From contig JANEYF010005214.1 of the NCBI GenBank assembly GCA_029963845.1, positions 117,082-181,081 of the forward strand: 64,000 bases of DNA. Direction: 5' to 3'. The stretch comes from Rhamnusium bicolor (Eukaryota > Arthropoda > Insecta > Coleoptera > Cerambycidae). Below are positions 37,391 to 48,614 of the stretch, one piece after another. The notes beneath the pieces are model-generated. The model did not search any database and was not told the DNA's origin. It was given only the letters and a program-made list of their open reading frames with translations. The position numbers and the translations under genes were made by a program. The first letter of the stretch is position 1, and each line of letters begins with the position of its first letter.

Positions 37391-39299
37391 AGAATGCGTT
37401 GGTTCAATGTTTGGTTGAAAAAGGAATAAAATAGAGACAGCCAAATAAGTTCTTTAATTTTGCGAATGAAACGAAGATGTTGAAATGTTATAAGAGCAAA
37501 GGGGGAAACACTCGTTATTAATTTTTTTTATCTCCTGTATCTGTTTGCAATTCGTTTAATTTTAATTTTCTTTAATACCATTTCATTGGAAGAAAATAAC
37601 GTATTAATACTAATTTTGTCTGATATTTAACTCCTTTTGGGATTATTGAAAAAGCTTCATTATACTTATATTAGAGAAAATATGAGCAAAATTTGAAAAA
37701 AAACGGAAGCAGTTATTATACTAGGTCCAATACTTCCCTGGAACTGCCTTTTGAAGGGTCAGATCCTATTGTATAAATAAAAATTCCAAACAATATCTGC
37801 GACCTTTCCGTCCTAGCCACGACAGATAAAATACTGAAATACTAACCCCTAATAACATAGAAAATGAGAAAGAAACATTGCAATAAATCGTTCCGATGGA
37901 TTTTCAAACAAATATAAAGCGAAAATTATGTTTAATTTGCAACCTGCCATGAACATCAACGAAGTTATTATAGCTTTCTTTTCAGATTTAATGCAGTTCA
38001 TAAATTCTATTTGTGGAGATGAGGACGAAATCAATATTTTACATTGTAGAAAATATTGTAATAAAGCACGTTGTTAGAGTATTGTTGGTATTAACAATTT
38101 TTTGCTATGCGCTGCTGAACATAGATTACAGATTTCAATTTTAGAGTATAGTAATTGATTTGCCTTTGATCTGTGCATTACGGTCTAGAATAAATTGCGC
38201 TTTCAGTCGACTGCTTTATCTTCTGTTAATGAGAAAAGCTGAAATATGTGTGTATTACGTTGTGTACTTGTAATTTAGGTTCTAATTAAACTGTTGAAAT
38301 TATTGCTTATAGTTACTTAAAAGTGATTTACTTGTATAAAACGAAACAGAAGTTGTTAAATGTAATATGGATTAGAAAAGTGACATGTCATTTCATTTAT
38401 GAATTTAGATTAATTTTAAAGAGACGTCGAATTGTCCATGCCCTTTAGATCAAATAACTGCAATTGATTTTTAGTACACGATGGAAGTATCTACAAAACA
38501 GTGGCATCAGATGGTTTATTAGTGGAAGGTAATTTAACTGTCGGACAGTTATTTGTATAAGGGAATGGATTTAAAAATAATAGTAAAATGTTTTCCGTAA
38601 TATGGGTCCAAAAATATTTTCTACGGACCTACAGTCTCTCAAATACTCTCTATAGGTAAATTTTTCCTAAATAATGTTGACACTGTCCATCGGATCTGAT
38701 TGATATGTGAAACATATTTAGATAAGGTTAAAATGTAAGCCAGTAGCATCGATGTGCCAATTCTGGCACAAAACCAACTACCAACATCCCGTCTCCATTA
38801 TCATCAGTGGTTCTAGGGCACGCCCGTGGGCGTTCGTAGAATCTAAGAACTAGGTGTTAGTATCAGGGTGAAGGGGAGGAGAATATAAGAGGCTTTGCCC
38901 TATGCTACAGACGTAGACCTAATTGTAAAATAATAGGTAAGGGTGTAGAGTTAAGAGTGTGCATCTGACCAGTGAAAGTGTTTGCTATTACAAGGATAAC
39001 ATGTAGTATGTCTGCATCGGTATATGACAATTTACTCGTAAGCAGCTCGAACAAGTCAGATACACACTCTTAGTTCCACCCGTCCACGCATACGTCCCCA
39101 GGGTCACTGGTAATAGTAGTCAGTGCACAGAGTCGGCATATCTATACTACTGGTGCCCATTCCAGTATTTAGATTTTTAATTTTTATTTTTGAATAATGT
39201 TTTTTAAGTTTAATTTAGAGTGTGTCGAAATTTTGCCGTTTCTGAGACACCTAGTTTTAAAGATAAAGTTGACACATAATTCTTCGCAATTTTCAAAGA
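37391..39299. other. No recognisable gene
   Basis: AT-rich; a GC-richer patch at 38750-39150 shows no motif I can assign. Confidence 0.35.
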
Positions 39300-39308
39300 A
39301 GGATGTAA
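39300..39308. repeat. Target-site duplication, left
   Basis: AGGATGTAA, identical to 40082-40090, directly beside the start of the tandem unit. Confidence 0.8.
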
Positions 39309-40081
39309 AGTGGCATGAAAAAATAATATTAACTGAAAATTTTTTGCTAATTATTATTTACTAACTTTTACAAATCTTATCACAGATAAGTATAACATAT
39401 ATCTTTTTAAACAATTATTTTCCCGGCTATTTGCCAAAACGCTGAAACTTGGATTGCAAAAAGGATAATATGCACATTATGTTCAGTACAACTTACTCAA
39501 TAATGTTATTTTTAATTTCAACTATTCTGTCTAGTAAAACCAAAAATAAATAAAACACAAGGTACTCACCAATTGACACTCACTTTAAAAAAACTTTAAA
39601 ATATCTACCGACACGTGTTTCAGCTTGCATCGCTTCATCAGGGTAGCCAGCACATTTAAAGAATCCAAAATACCAAACTTGTAAACCTTAATGTAATAAA
39701 CATTAATGGCTTCAGAGAACAGAATAATTGAAATTATATAGTGGAAATTCCCCTTTGGGTCAAATAAAATAATTTAAAAACAAATTAAGTTCCTCTTCTT
39801 GGTAAAAGTTGAAATATAGAGTGGAATGAAAAATAATATTAACTGAAAATTTTTTGATAATTATTATTTACTAACTTTTACAAATCTTATCACAGATAAG
39901 TATAACATATATCTTTTTAAACAATTATTTTCCCGGCTATTTGCCAAAACGCTGAAACTTGGATTACAAAAAAAGATAATATGGACATTATGTTCAGTAC
40001 ATCTGACTTAATAATGTTATTTTTAATTTCAACTATTCTGTCTAGTAAAACCAAAAATAAATAAAACACAAGGTACTCACC
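39309..40081 (-). mobile_element. Retrozyme-like insertion: 1.5 tandem units with hammerhead
   Basis: A 511-base unit (39309-39819) is followed by the first 262 bases of a second unit (39820-40081), over 90% alike by eye. The whole is flanked by the 9-base direct repeat AGGATGTAA (39300-39308 and 40082-40090), a target-site duplication. A complete hammerhead ribozyme on the minus strand sits in the part present once. There is no protein-coding sequence; the 87-codon minus frame at 39917 crosses the border and is chance. Tandem non-coding units with a hammerhead and target-site duplications are what is described for retrozymes and for Penelope terminal repeats, so retrotransposition of a circular or multimeric RNA is inferred. 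Confidence 0.85.
39605..39646 (-). ncRNA. Hammerhead ribozyme, type I, complete
   Basis: The minus strand reads stem I CTACC (pairs with GGTAG), core CTGATGA, stem II AGC/GCT closed by GATGCAA, core GAA, stem III ACAC/GTGT without a real loop, triplet GTC, then GGTAG. Every conserved core base is present and all stems pair, including the stem II base pair, so it is the best hammerhead in the window. Predicted cleavage is 3' of GTC, between 39610 and 39609. Self-cleavage is a strong prediction but not shown. Confidence 0.9.
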
Positions 40082-40090
40082 AGGATGTAA
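40082..40090. repeat. Target-site duplication, right
   Basis: AGGATGTAA directly after the end of the partial second unit; partner of 39300-39308. Confidence 0.8.
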
Positions 40091-42800
40091 GACTCTATTT
40101 AGATTCCGTGTATCGGAGATTTGATCACATATCCCAGAAAAAAGTAAGTCTCGGAAAAATTTTCCTGATTTGGGATGCAAATGTTTATATGCACTGATGA
40201 GCTTATCTGCTGGTGTCGGTGACTGGCATTGGTAATAGGCTGTCGTTAAATAAATGAAAAAATATATATATATATGTGTGTTATGAAATTTAATTCTTTG
40301 CAGACACTTCCTGTCTTAGGGACGATTAATAATAAACCAGTTAAGTGTAATTAATACCTAAAGAAATAACGGAAATGTAACAATTATTTTGTATTTTATC
40401 TTTTGTTCCGATTTCCTTAGGTTCATTTTTTGGAGTAAATTAGATTAAATCGTCTTGATTGAAGAATCACCAGTTACATAATTTTCTACAGTTCCCCTAG
40501 ACACTCTGTAGATATAAAAGAAAACTGGTGCTACTACTGTCTGCATATTTTATATTTAATATTTTGTAGTTATTTATTTTCATTACATAATACATGCGTT
40601 TTTTGCTCTATGCATAACAAAAAGCCATTGTAGTATTTTAATCTATAAAGTTATTTTATTATTATTCTCGTTACATACACATTATGTTATGCGGTTAAAC
40701 TTTTCATGTCATATATTTAATATGCTTAAAAAAATCTTTAATACATTTTACTGTGTGATTTTCGTTCAACAACTTAACAATACAAATTTAAAATTTTGCG
40801 TGCCTTAATCATATTTGTGGTTAAATCTTATGTCAGAAAGGAAACTAAAATTGTAACAAATTAATCGGTAATTTATATATCTGTTGTAACGCAAGTTTTG
40901 TTAAAACAGAAAATCAAATACCACCAAACGTGCAACAAAATTTAAAACAAACATCTAATAATTAATAGTTTCTGTGATGATAGTGTAATAAACCGAAACT
41001 TTAGAAAAACAAAACAAAATTAGTTATATCTGACCGAAATCCCCCAAAAATTATGTCAGATATTATTTGATATTAACGGTCTAGAAAAGAAAAAATATAT
41101 TTAAATATATCAACAGTGACTCACATTGATTCACTGTGGTCATTTATAACATCACCATTATCTCTGGCTCTATCGAAATTGTGTAACTGGTAATTGTTAT
41201 AAACTGTTAGCAAAATTAGAATTACTGTAGACCAGAATATTCTGTTGCAATTTGTGTTACATATTATTCTATTTCTTATTCTATTATTACAACTATACTT
41301 TTTTGTATTGGTCATTCGCCATCCAAACTGGTCTCACTCTTTTCCTAACACAGCAAAATAAAGACTAGCTTTGGTGGAAATATTTCTGCCTTCGTTTAGT
41401 AGGTTCCTAATAACAGTGCTATCACGGAAATATTACTTAGCATATGCACTATATGTTTTATCTAAGGAAAATCACGAAATGCTTTCCAATCAGCTCTTTA
41501 TTAGCAATGTATATGTGGTCTCTTCCGATGGATACAGGCCTGTACATCCTCCGGTCATTGCCGACAACTCTCTCTAGCTCAAGAGTTCGAAGTATCAGTG
41601 CGTACGCTTTTCCCAAATCCACCATATATTCATGACGTCATTTCTTTTACATCTTCCGGCCATTGCCGATAATTTTTTGTAGCAGCCTCTGGGTGTTGCT
41701 GAAGACTGTCTAGCTATTGACTGCCATCGAAGACTTCAGTTGCAAGAACTCTTCACCAGTAATAAAGTACCTCTATACTTTGTGGTCTCTCCCAATGGAC
41801 AGAGGCCATCCAAGTCGCTTCCGGTTTTAGAACCGGCATTACATATCTACTCATATACTTTAAATCGATAATTTGTATTAAATCAACGGTGTAAAATCAA
41901 CTTAAGGACGATCAGTTAACTGTTAAGTTGGTAAACTTCTTATTAAAAAAATATAAATTATTTATGAATTTAAACATTCCACACAGATACACATTTAAAA
42001 GACGTGGACGTGGAGATAGGTGTTATTGGTTCCATATTTATGAGTCATCAAAATAGGGGATATTGGATAATCTCGTGAATTCTTAATCAAAAATTATATC
42101 GTGGTAGACGGGGATCGCAACATATGCATAAATAAGCTAACCAATGAGTTATCGTTTTAATATTAATATACCCCTAAAATAAAATCTTTTAAATCTTTTT
42201 AGTTTTTATATGACTATCCCTATTTTTTTATGCTTAAATTTTCATTTAATTGTTATAATAGAAATGACTCATAGTTTGTAACTGGTGTTTAATTAAGAGC
42301 CACCCCTGACCTTATATCCTTCTGTCTATGTTTCTATTGATTGGGGTTATGCGCTTCTCAGATTAATCAACCTTGCCATGGACTACTTTAATGTCTGACA
42401 GATATGTTTCATTATACACAGCTTACCGTTATGCTATGCCAGCTGGTACTCTAGACAGTTTGACCCTTAAAACCACCATAGGATTCACAGGACTCCCACG
42501 TCCTTTGCAGGATAGCAGTTTTGGTGGATCATCTGATTAATGACTGAGGATGAAACTTAAACTAATAAATAAAATATGTTCTGTGTGTAGAATTAGGAAT
42601 TTTGTGTTTTGTATGAATATGTATAAGGAGGATTAGTGGAGCATTAAAAGTTGTCAAAATTATAAATTGACTTGGACTATCATTAAGCAATACATTTATT
42701 TTATTATTATTAGTTTAGTATAGTCGATTACATTAAAAGTAATTGAAATGAAACTTTGTATGAAAGGTATATGGATTGACATAGCCCACATAGATAATAT
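40091..42800. other. No recognisable gene
   Basis: AT-rich. At 41520-41830 short phrases (CTCTTCCGATGG, CATCCTCCGG and variants) recur loosely, suggesting a decayed repeat. No coding motif. Confidence 0.35.
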
Positions 42801-42801
42801 A

Positions 42802-43420
42802 TAGAGTGTTCCGGAAATAGTGCTAAGGCAGGTAGATTTCTTGACAAAAATTAAATATGGTTTTTCGTACAAACTTTTTTTTAAATCAGTCCTTCTTGAT
42901 CTAATTCTATTTTTTTTTTTGGATCTGGGTAACGTGTGAATGGTCCATATTCAATGAAAACGTTTCAGTAAGTGTATTTGCCTGCAGTCCGTCTTCTCTT
43001 AAGCGAGTGAAATAAACCAATCCTTACAATTTTTCAAAAAGAATTTTATTTGTTAAATAGAATAAGAGGTGAAAAAGTTTGTGAATGAATCAGGATTTCT
43101 ATGGAGGTTTTCTCTTTAAAAGAAATTCAATTCGTCAGAAGTTTTTTTTTTTTATTTCATTCCATTAAGAGAAGACGGGTTGGATTGAGATGTCACATAA
43201 AGATCTTCCAGGAGCAGAACATGTTCACCAATCTTTACTCCTCGTTGAATCAGTTTCGAGAAAAAAAAATTAACTAGATTTTGATGCACTCATTTATAGG
43301 GGTGTAACTCCCCAAGAAGGGTTAATTTTAAAAAAGTTTATATAAGGAATCCTACTTAATTTTTGTCAAGGTATTTACCTGCCAAATATCTGTATCTATT
43401 TCCGGTACACCCTGTATAAA
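42802..43420. mobile_element. Foldback MITE, about 0.6 kb
   Basis: Outer inverted ends are GTGTTCCGGAAATAG at about 42809 and CTATTTCCGGTACACCCTGTA at 43397-43417. TTGACAAAAATTAA recurs inside both ends. An inner inverted pair (CCGTCTTCTCTTAA near 42990; TTAAGAGAAGACGG near 43166) makes a second fold. TA borders both sides. No coding sequence. Confidence 0.8.
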
Positions 43421-44225
43421 AGACAGTGCATAATTTTATTGAGAATCATATTTTTAAAAATATTATTATTTATTTCACGATATATTTCATAAATCAATGA
43501 AGCATTTGATATGAACTAGTTATGCCAATAGTATAAGGTATATTCTACATATTGCTGCAATTTTTTAAAATATTCCCTAGTTTTAGAAACAAGTTTCGAA
43601 ATATTCTAATTGTAAAAAATTTTGCACTACCAAAACTTTCAGAGAATCCAAAATATTAAAATTACATGTTTCTGGAGTAATCTCCTACGATTCTGTAGTA
43701 CATCTCATTACGGCATATTTAGGTAATGTTAAATTCTCTTTGCTCAATTTACGATAACAAACATGTTCGTTGTATCAGTTAAAGTCTTGTAGTCGAATAT
43801 GTAATCACTACACTACAGATACAAGTTAGGAAAAGGGAAATCCACTAATTAATTTAAATTACACAGAGAAAACTCGTTTTGGCAAATTTTCCACAACGTT
43901 ATGGAACAGGGTCTTGTTGCAATTTTTGAACAATAATGTAAATTTTCAAACCAAAACGTTATACAGTTTTATATGTTTTAATTGTGCATAATACTAATAT
44001 TTCATTTGTCCAATATAAAGAATTAGTTACAGTGATTTCGTTGGAAATGTGTTCTAACAAATTCAGATGCAGATACAAAATTATTTACTTTTCTCAACAC
44101 GTAATAGCAACTTAAGCTTAAATTTATTGTTAATCATACTCCCAAACCATATGTTTTATTACTATATAATTATAAGCCAATAACTTTCATTTGTAATTCT
44201 GCAGATCACTCTACACGCAATCATA
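43421..44225. other. No recognisable gene
   Basis: AT-rich spacer between two TIR elements. Confidence 0.35.
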
Positions 44226-44227
44226 TA

Positions 44228-45475
44228 AAGGGTGTTTCAATGAGAGTGCAATATTTCAAGGTTCAATAAAATATTTATTGAGTTATGTATGGAACAACAC
44301 ATGTGGTAAATGGCCGCCACGGCTTTGCTGGCACATCCGTACTCTTTTGGCGAAATTTTGTATAACGATGTTGCATACATGTGGCGCTATTTTGTTGATA
44401 TAGCGTCTAATTTCGGCCTTCAATGCTTCGGTGGTCGCGGGTTTGTTGGCATAAACCTGTGACTTCAAATAACCCCACAGCCAAAATTCCAAAGATGTTA
44501 AATCGCTGGAGCGTGGCGGCCAATTCTGGTCACCAAACCGAGAGATGACACGACCAGGAAAAGACTCGAGCAAGACCGTCAATGTTTTACGCGCGCTATG
44601 GCAAGTGGCACCATCCTGCTGAAACCACATGTCGTCGAGAGCAATATCTTCCAATTGAGACACAAAAAACTGGGCTATCAGAGCACGATAACGTTCGCCA
44701 TCATCGTTACTGCATTACTTGCCTCGTCTTCGAAGAAAAACGGCCCAATGATTCCTCCAGACCATAATGCACACCAAACAGTGGCACATGTTGGATGCAT
44801 TGCTTTCTCATGAATCATTCGTGGATTTTCTGAGCCCCAAATGCGGCAGTTTTGTCTATTAACGAAGCCATCGAGGTGAAACTGGGCCTCGTCACTGAAA
44901 ATTATTTTGTCCGCAAAATCGGCATTCACTTCTTATTGTTTAAGGATCTAGTTAGTGAACTCTTTTCGCTGTGCATGGTCTGTTGGCAGTTGTTGAGTCA
45001 ATTTGACTTTGTAGGCATGGAGATGCAAATCTTTAGTGAGAATACGCTGAAGAATGGCTGTTCTAACATCCAATTCTTATGCACGATGACGAATCGACAT
45101 CCCTGGACTCTCCGCCACGCTCTCGCGAACTGCCGTGACATTTGTTCTGAACGACCTCTACGAACTCGGGTCGTGTGTTTCACATCACTAACCGAACCAG
45201 TACTTTCGAATTTTTCGATTATTCTTTTCACAGTAGATGAATGAAGAACATTATTTCGACCGAAAATCGGACGCACTTTACGAATCGTGTCAATCAAACT
45301 TTCACTATTTTGATAATAATGTTTAACAATCAAGACGGGTTATTCTGTCGTATAATGCTCCATGCTTACTAACTCCCATCTGTCTCCTATCGATCTGGTA
45401 TGTGATAATCTTGTGACATCATGACAGCCAAACTGGCGCGCAATTCAAATCTTGCGCTCTTATTGAAAAACTTAA
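44228..45475 (-). mobile_element. Mariner-like DNA transposon, DD41D type
   Basis: Imperfect terminal inverted repeats are visible: GTGTTTCAATGAGAGTGCAA at 44232 and the reverse complement of TTTTTCAATAAGAGCGCAAG near 45470. The single gene on the minus strand fills almost the whole interval. The element ends a few bases before a LINE fragment that starts near 45480. Confidence 0.8.
44283..45361 (-). pseudogene. Mariner-like transposase relic (DD41D spacing)
   Basis: It starts at MEHYTTE (45362), with a stop, then LIVKHYYQNSESLIDTIRKV and TVKRIIEKFESTGSVSD (helix-turn-helix region). After frame changes come LQRILTKDLHLHAYKVKL, IIFSDEAQFHLDGFVNRQNC with the first Asp kept, and WCALWSGGIIGPFFFEDEA. 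The second Asp is in MWFQQDGATCHSARK and the third acidic residue in SDLTSLEFWLWG. It lies 41 residues after the second and is Glu where Asp is usual. The C-terminus, GGHLPHVLFHT, is complete. In-frame stops and at least three frameshifts inactivate the gene. Confidence 0.88.
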
Positions 45476-45479
45476 TACA

Positions 45480-45612
45480 ATCACGTGTCTGGAATGATAT
45501 CGCTTGAGCAGCATAGATTCGTGAAAGGAAGGTCTACACTTACAAACCTTGTGTGTAAATCCCAGTATATCAGTGCCAGATTAGAGCAGCAAAGTCAAGT
45601 AGATGTAATATA
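45480..45612 (+). pseudogene. LINE reverse transcriptase, left part, interrupted by a transposon
   Basis: LEQHRFVKGRSTLTNLVCKS and YISARLEQQSQVDVIY form the reverse transcriptase block before the first catalytic Asp. The sentence is cut at IY by the element at 45613-48297, and continues on its far side at 48300. The LINE is otherwise lost on the left, where a mariner element ends. Confidence 0.85.
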
Positions 45613-46309
45613 TATAGGGTGTGTCACCAGGAAGTGCATCGATCGATATAGAGAAAAGTACGCACCAGAAAATTTTGAAAATTTAAGGAGCTACTAACGG
45701 CTGTGTAGCCGATCCAACTAAAATAATTACAAGCATCTGGCACTTTCGGTTATACCGGAAGTCGATACCAACTTGCTTATTTTAAATGGAATATTCTATA
45801 TATTTTAGAGTTTTCAAAAAAGAGCATAAAGCTGTGAGTCAAAAACATGTCAAATACCCTATGCCTAAACCCAGCCGTTTCAGAGATATTTGATATTTAA
45901 AAAAAAATTTTGACAGGTAATGATTTACAATAACCTTTATAACCTTCTTCGTGTAGAAGATACTCATTTGCTTTTTGGCATGCAGAAAAATCATAAGGTG
46001 AGCTGAGATATACAGTTTAAAGAAATTCAATAATAGTATACCAAGTGTTCCATTTTCGACATTACATTTTGCATATTTCAAACCGCGAAAACTTACTTAA
46101 GTCAAATAGAACACCCTATATTTTTTTACATAATATTATGTAAAATTAAATTGCTTTTTTTCTGATATAAGCATTATGGGGGTTTAAGTTACAACTTTTT
46201 TGAAATATTTGCGATTTTCTTAGAAATTTAAGAATTTTTAGTAGAAATATTATCAAATTACCATAATTAAAAACAATCAGTAATGTCAGTCATTCTCTTA
46301 TGTCAAAAA

Positions 46310-46495
46310 ATGCCACCACGTTTAAATTACACCCGCGAAGACTTTTTGAATTTGTTTATTGTTTATGAAGAATGTGATAAAGTAATATCAAGAACTTGTA
46401 GTACATTTGTTACTAGATATCCACAAAAACAGAAAATAACACTAAACACTGTAACATGCCTATTAATTGGATTGAAGACACTTTGCATAAACTAA
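46310..46495 (+). pseudogene. Duplicated transposase N-terminus within the left inverted arm
   Basis: MPPRLNYTREDFLNLFIVYE is the inverted copy of the true transposase start at 47622. It ends in unrelated residues where the arm loses similarity. It is a product of the long inverted repeat, not a separate gene. Confidence 0.85.
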
Positions 46496-46534
46496 AATTG
46501 CTAAGATAAAATCAACTAAAAACATGATTCCATT

Positions 46535-47622
46535 TTAATTTAATAATTGTTCAAAATTCCGCCCACGAACCTCGACACATTTTTCGCAACTTCGGATTAG
46601 TTCTTCATGGGTAGCTCTTCTAATTGAATCCTGTGATAAGTTTAGAAATGCATTTCTTACTCTCTGCATACAATTTTCAATAGTTGTTAATGGGCTCTGA
46701 TAAACTTTATTTTTAATAGTTCCCCAAATAAAATAATCTAAAATTGATAAATCGGGCGAGCGAGGAGGCCATAGGAAAGGTCCGTTATTGGCGATCCATT
46801 GATTGTAAAAAGTTTCTTGTAAAAAATTATTTATCAAATACGCGTTATGTGGGGGAGCATCGTCGTGCTGATAAAAAATGTTTCTATGTTCGGCGAGAGG
46901 TAAGTTTTCTAAATAGTTATTACTCAAATTTTGTAAAATATTTAGATATCTTTCACCTAAAAAAAAGAAAACAAAAACAAAAAATTAACTATACATAAAT
47001 TTTAATGCCACCACTCTATCGTTTCTTATAGCACAGTAAACAATAAACTGACAACTTTCTTGAAAATTTAGCTTCCTAAACACATGAGGATTCGAGTCAC
47101 TCCAATAATGTGAATTGTGTCGATTAAAAAGTCCATTTTTGGTAAATGTAGCTATCTGACTATATAATATTTCCCAAATAAGACTTCTCGCCTTATTAGA
47201 ATAAATTCATACAAATTTTCTCTTAGGAAATCTGTTTCTTTTAATCGTTGAAACATTTGAAACGAAAACGGGTGAAATTTATGTTTAATTTAGATTCTGT
47301 GAACTGAATCCTTGCATAGTTCAAATTCCAGAGCAGCTTGGCTTAATGACATCATTGAAAATGCATGAGAATATGCCAGAATTGCTATTTCTACGTTTTC
47401 GTTATCAACAATAGACTTCCACTTTTGAATTCTTGCCTTGACAGAGCCATAGTTTTTAAAATTATCCAGTATGCGTTCTACAGTGTTTGGTGACGGTTTC
47501 CGTTTTTATGGATAGCGAGTAACAAATGTACTACAAGTTCTTGATGTTACATTATCACATTCTCCATAAATAATAAACAAATTCAAAAAGTCCTCGTGGG
47601 TGTAATTTAAACGCGGTGGCAT
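46535..47622 (-). pseudogene. DD41D-type transposase of the long-TIR element, inactivated
   Basis: It begins MPPRLNYTHEDFLNLFIIY, a DUF4817-like helix-turn-helix, then a stop. Further on are VKARIQKWKSIVDNENVEIA and SQAALEFELCKDSVHRI, and a first catalytic block SQIATFTKNGLFNRHNSHYW where the expected SDEA is SQIA, so Asp is lost. The last 130 codons are open: second Asp in YQHDDAPPHNAYL, third in PDLSILDYFIWG, 41 residues apart, and a C-terminus RSCEKCVEVRGRNFEQLLN. Multiple stops and frameshifts lie between. Confidence 0.87.
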
Positions 47623-48299
47623 TTTTTGACATAAGAGAATGACTGACATTACTGATTTTTTCAAATCACGGCTAATTTGATAAAATTTTTACTAAAAATT
47701 ATTGAATTTCTAAGAAAATCGCAAATATTTCAAAAATTTGCAACTTAAATCTCCACAATGCTTATATTAGAAAAAGAGGAATTTAATTATACATAACGAT
47801 GTAAAAAGATACAGGGTGTTCTTATTTGAAGCAAGTTTTTGCGGATTGAAGTTTACAAGATGTAACGTCAAAAATGGAACACTTGGTATACTATTATTGA
47901 ATTTCTTGGAACTGCAGAGCGTAGCTCACCTTATGGTCTTTCTGCATGCCAAAAATGAAATGAGTATATTTTACACGAAGAAAGTTATAAAGGTTATTGT
48001 AAACCATTACACCTGTCAAAATTTTTTTAAAATGTCCAATATCTCTGAAACGGCTGGGTTTAAGCATTTTGACTCATAATTTTATGCTCTTTTCGAGAAC
48101 CCTAAAATATATAGGGTATTCTATTTAAAATAAGCAAGTTGTTATCGACTTCTGATATAACCGGAAGTGACAGATGCTTGTAATTATTTTAGTTGGATTG
48201 ACCACACTACCATTAGTAATTCCCTAAATTTTCAAAATTTTCTGGTGCGTACTTTTCCCTATATCGATCGATGTATTTTCTGGTGAGACACTCTGTATA

Positions 48300-48400
48300 C
48301 TGACTTCTCCAAAGCATCTGGCAGATTTGACCACGGTATTTTATTAACTATCCTTCAGAATTTCAAACAAATTGTAAAAACTAATTTAATCTGAAGTGAA
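48300..48400 (+). pseudogene. LINE reverse transcriptase, right part, after the interruption
   Basis: TDFSKASGRFDHGILLTILQ continues the interrupted block at 45480-45612 in the same frame once one TA is removed. It contains the first catalytic Asp of the reverse transcriptase. Nothing recognisable follows. Confidence 0.85.
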
Positions 48401-48614
48401 GTAAAAAATATATAATGTATTTTTGTGCAACCGCGTAATCCAAATTTGCAAAAAAAATTCATTTAGGTATGATTTCTGAGTTTGCACATAAATTTCAAAT
48501 AACTTTAATACATACACCGTACAAGATAATTACTCCAAAAATATATTATTTATTTGCACAAATTGTTCCTGTTACTTTTTTAAGACAAATTTGGATTATA
48601 ATTTTTTACAGTTG

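Larger units (their letters stand above)
45613..48297 (-). mobile_element. DD41D-type transposon with about 850-bp inverted repeats
   Basis: The element is bounded by TATAGGGTGTGTCACC on the left and GGTGAGACACTCTGTA on the right, with TA duplicated at 45611-45612 and 48298-48299. The left arm (to about 46460) and right arm (from about 47450) are inverted copies about 850 bases long. Uncommonly, the arms extend past the non-coding ends into the transposase, so the first codons appear twice, at 46310 (plus) and 47622 (minus). The transposase runs on the minus strand through the unique middle. The element sits precisely inside a LINE reverse transcriptase. The foldback at 10544-11104 is a short relative. 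Confidence 0.88.

Noticed and set aside
39917..40180. An 87-codon minus-strand open frame
   Set aside because: It runs across the border and target-site duplication of the retrozyme-like element, has no motif, and the same sequence in the first unit is not open the same way.
40190..40240. CTGATGA followed by a small GC hairpin and GTGTC on the plus strand, close to the retrozyme-like element, as another hammerhead
   Set aside because: The GAAA core strand is missing and no stem I partner is present, so the match is chance.
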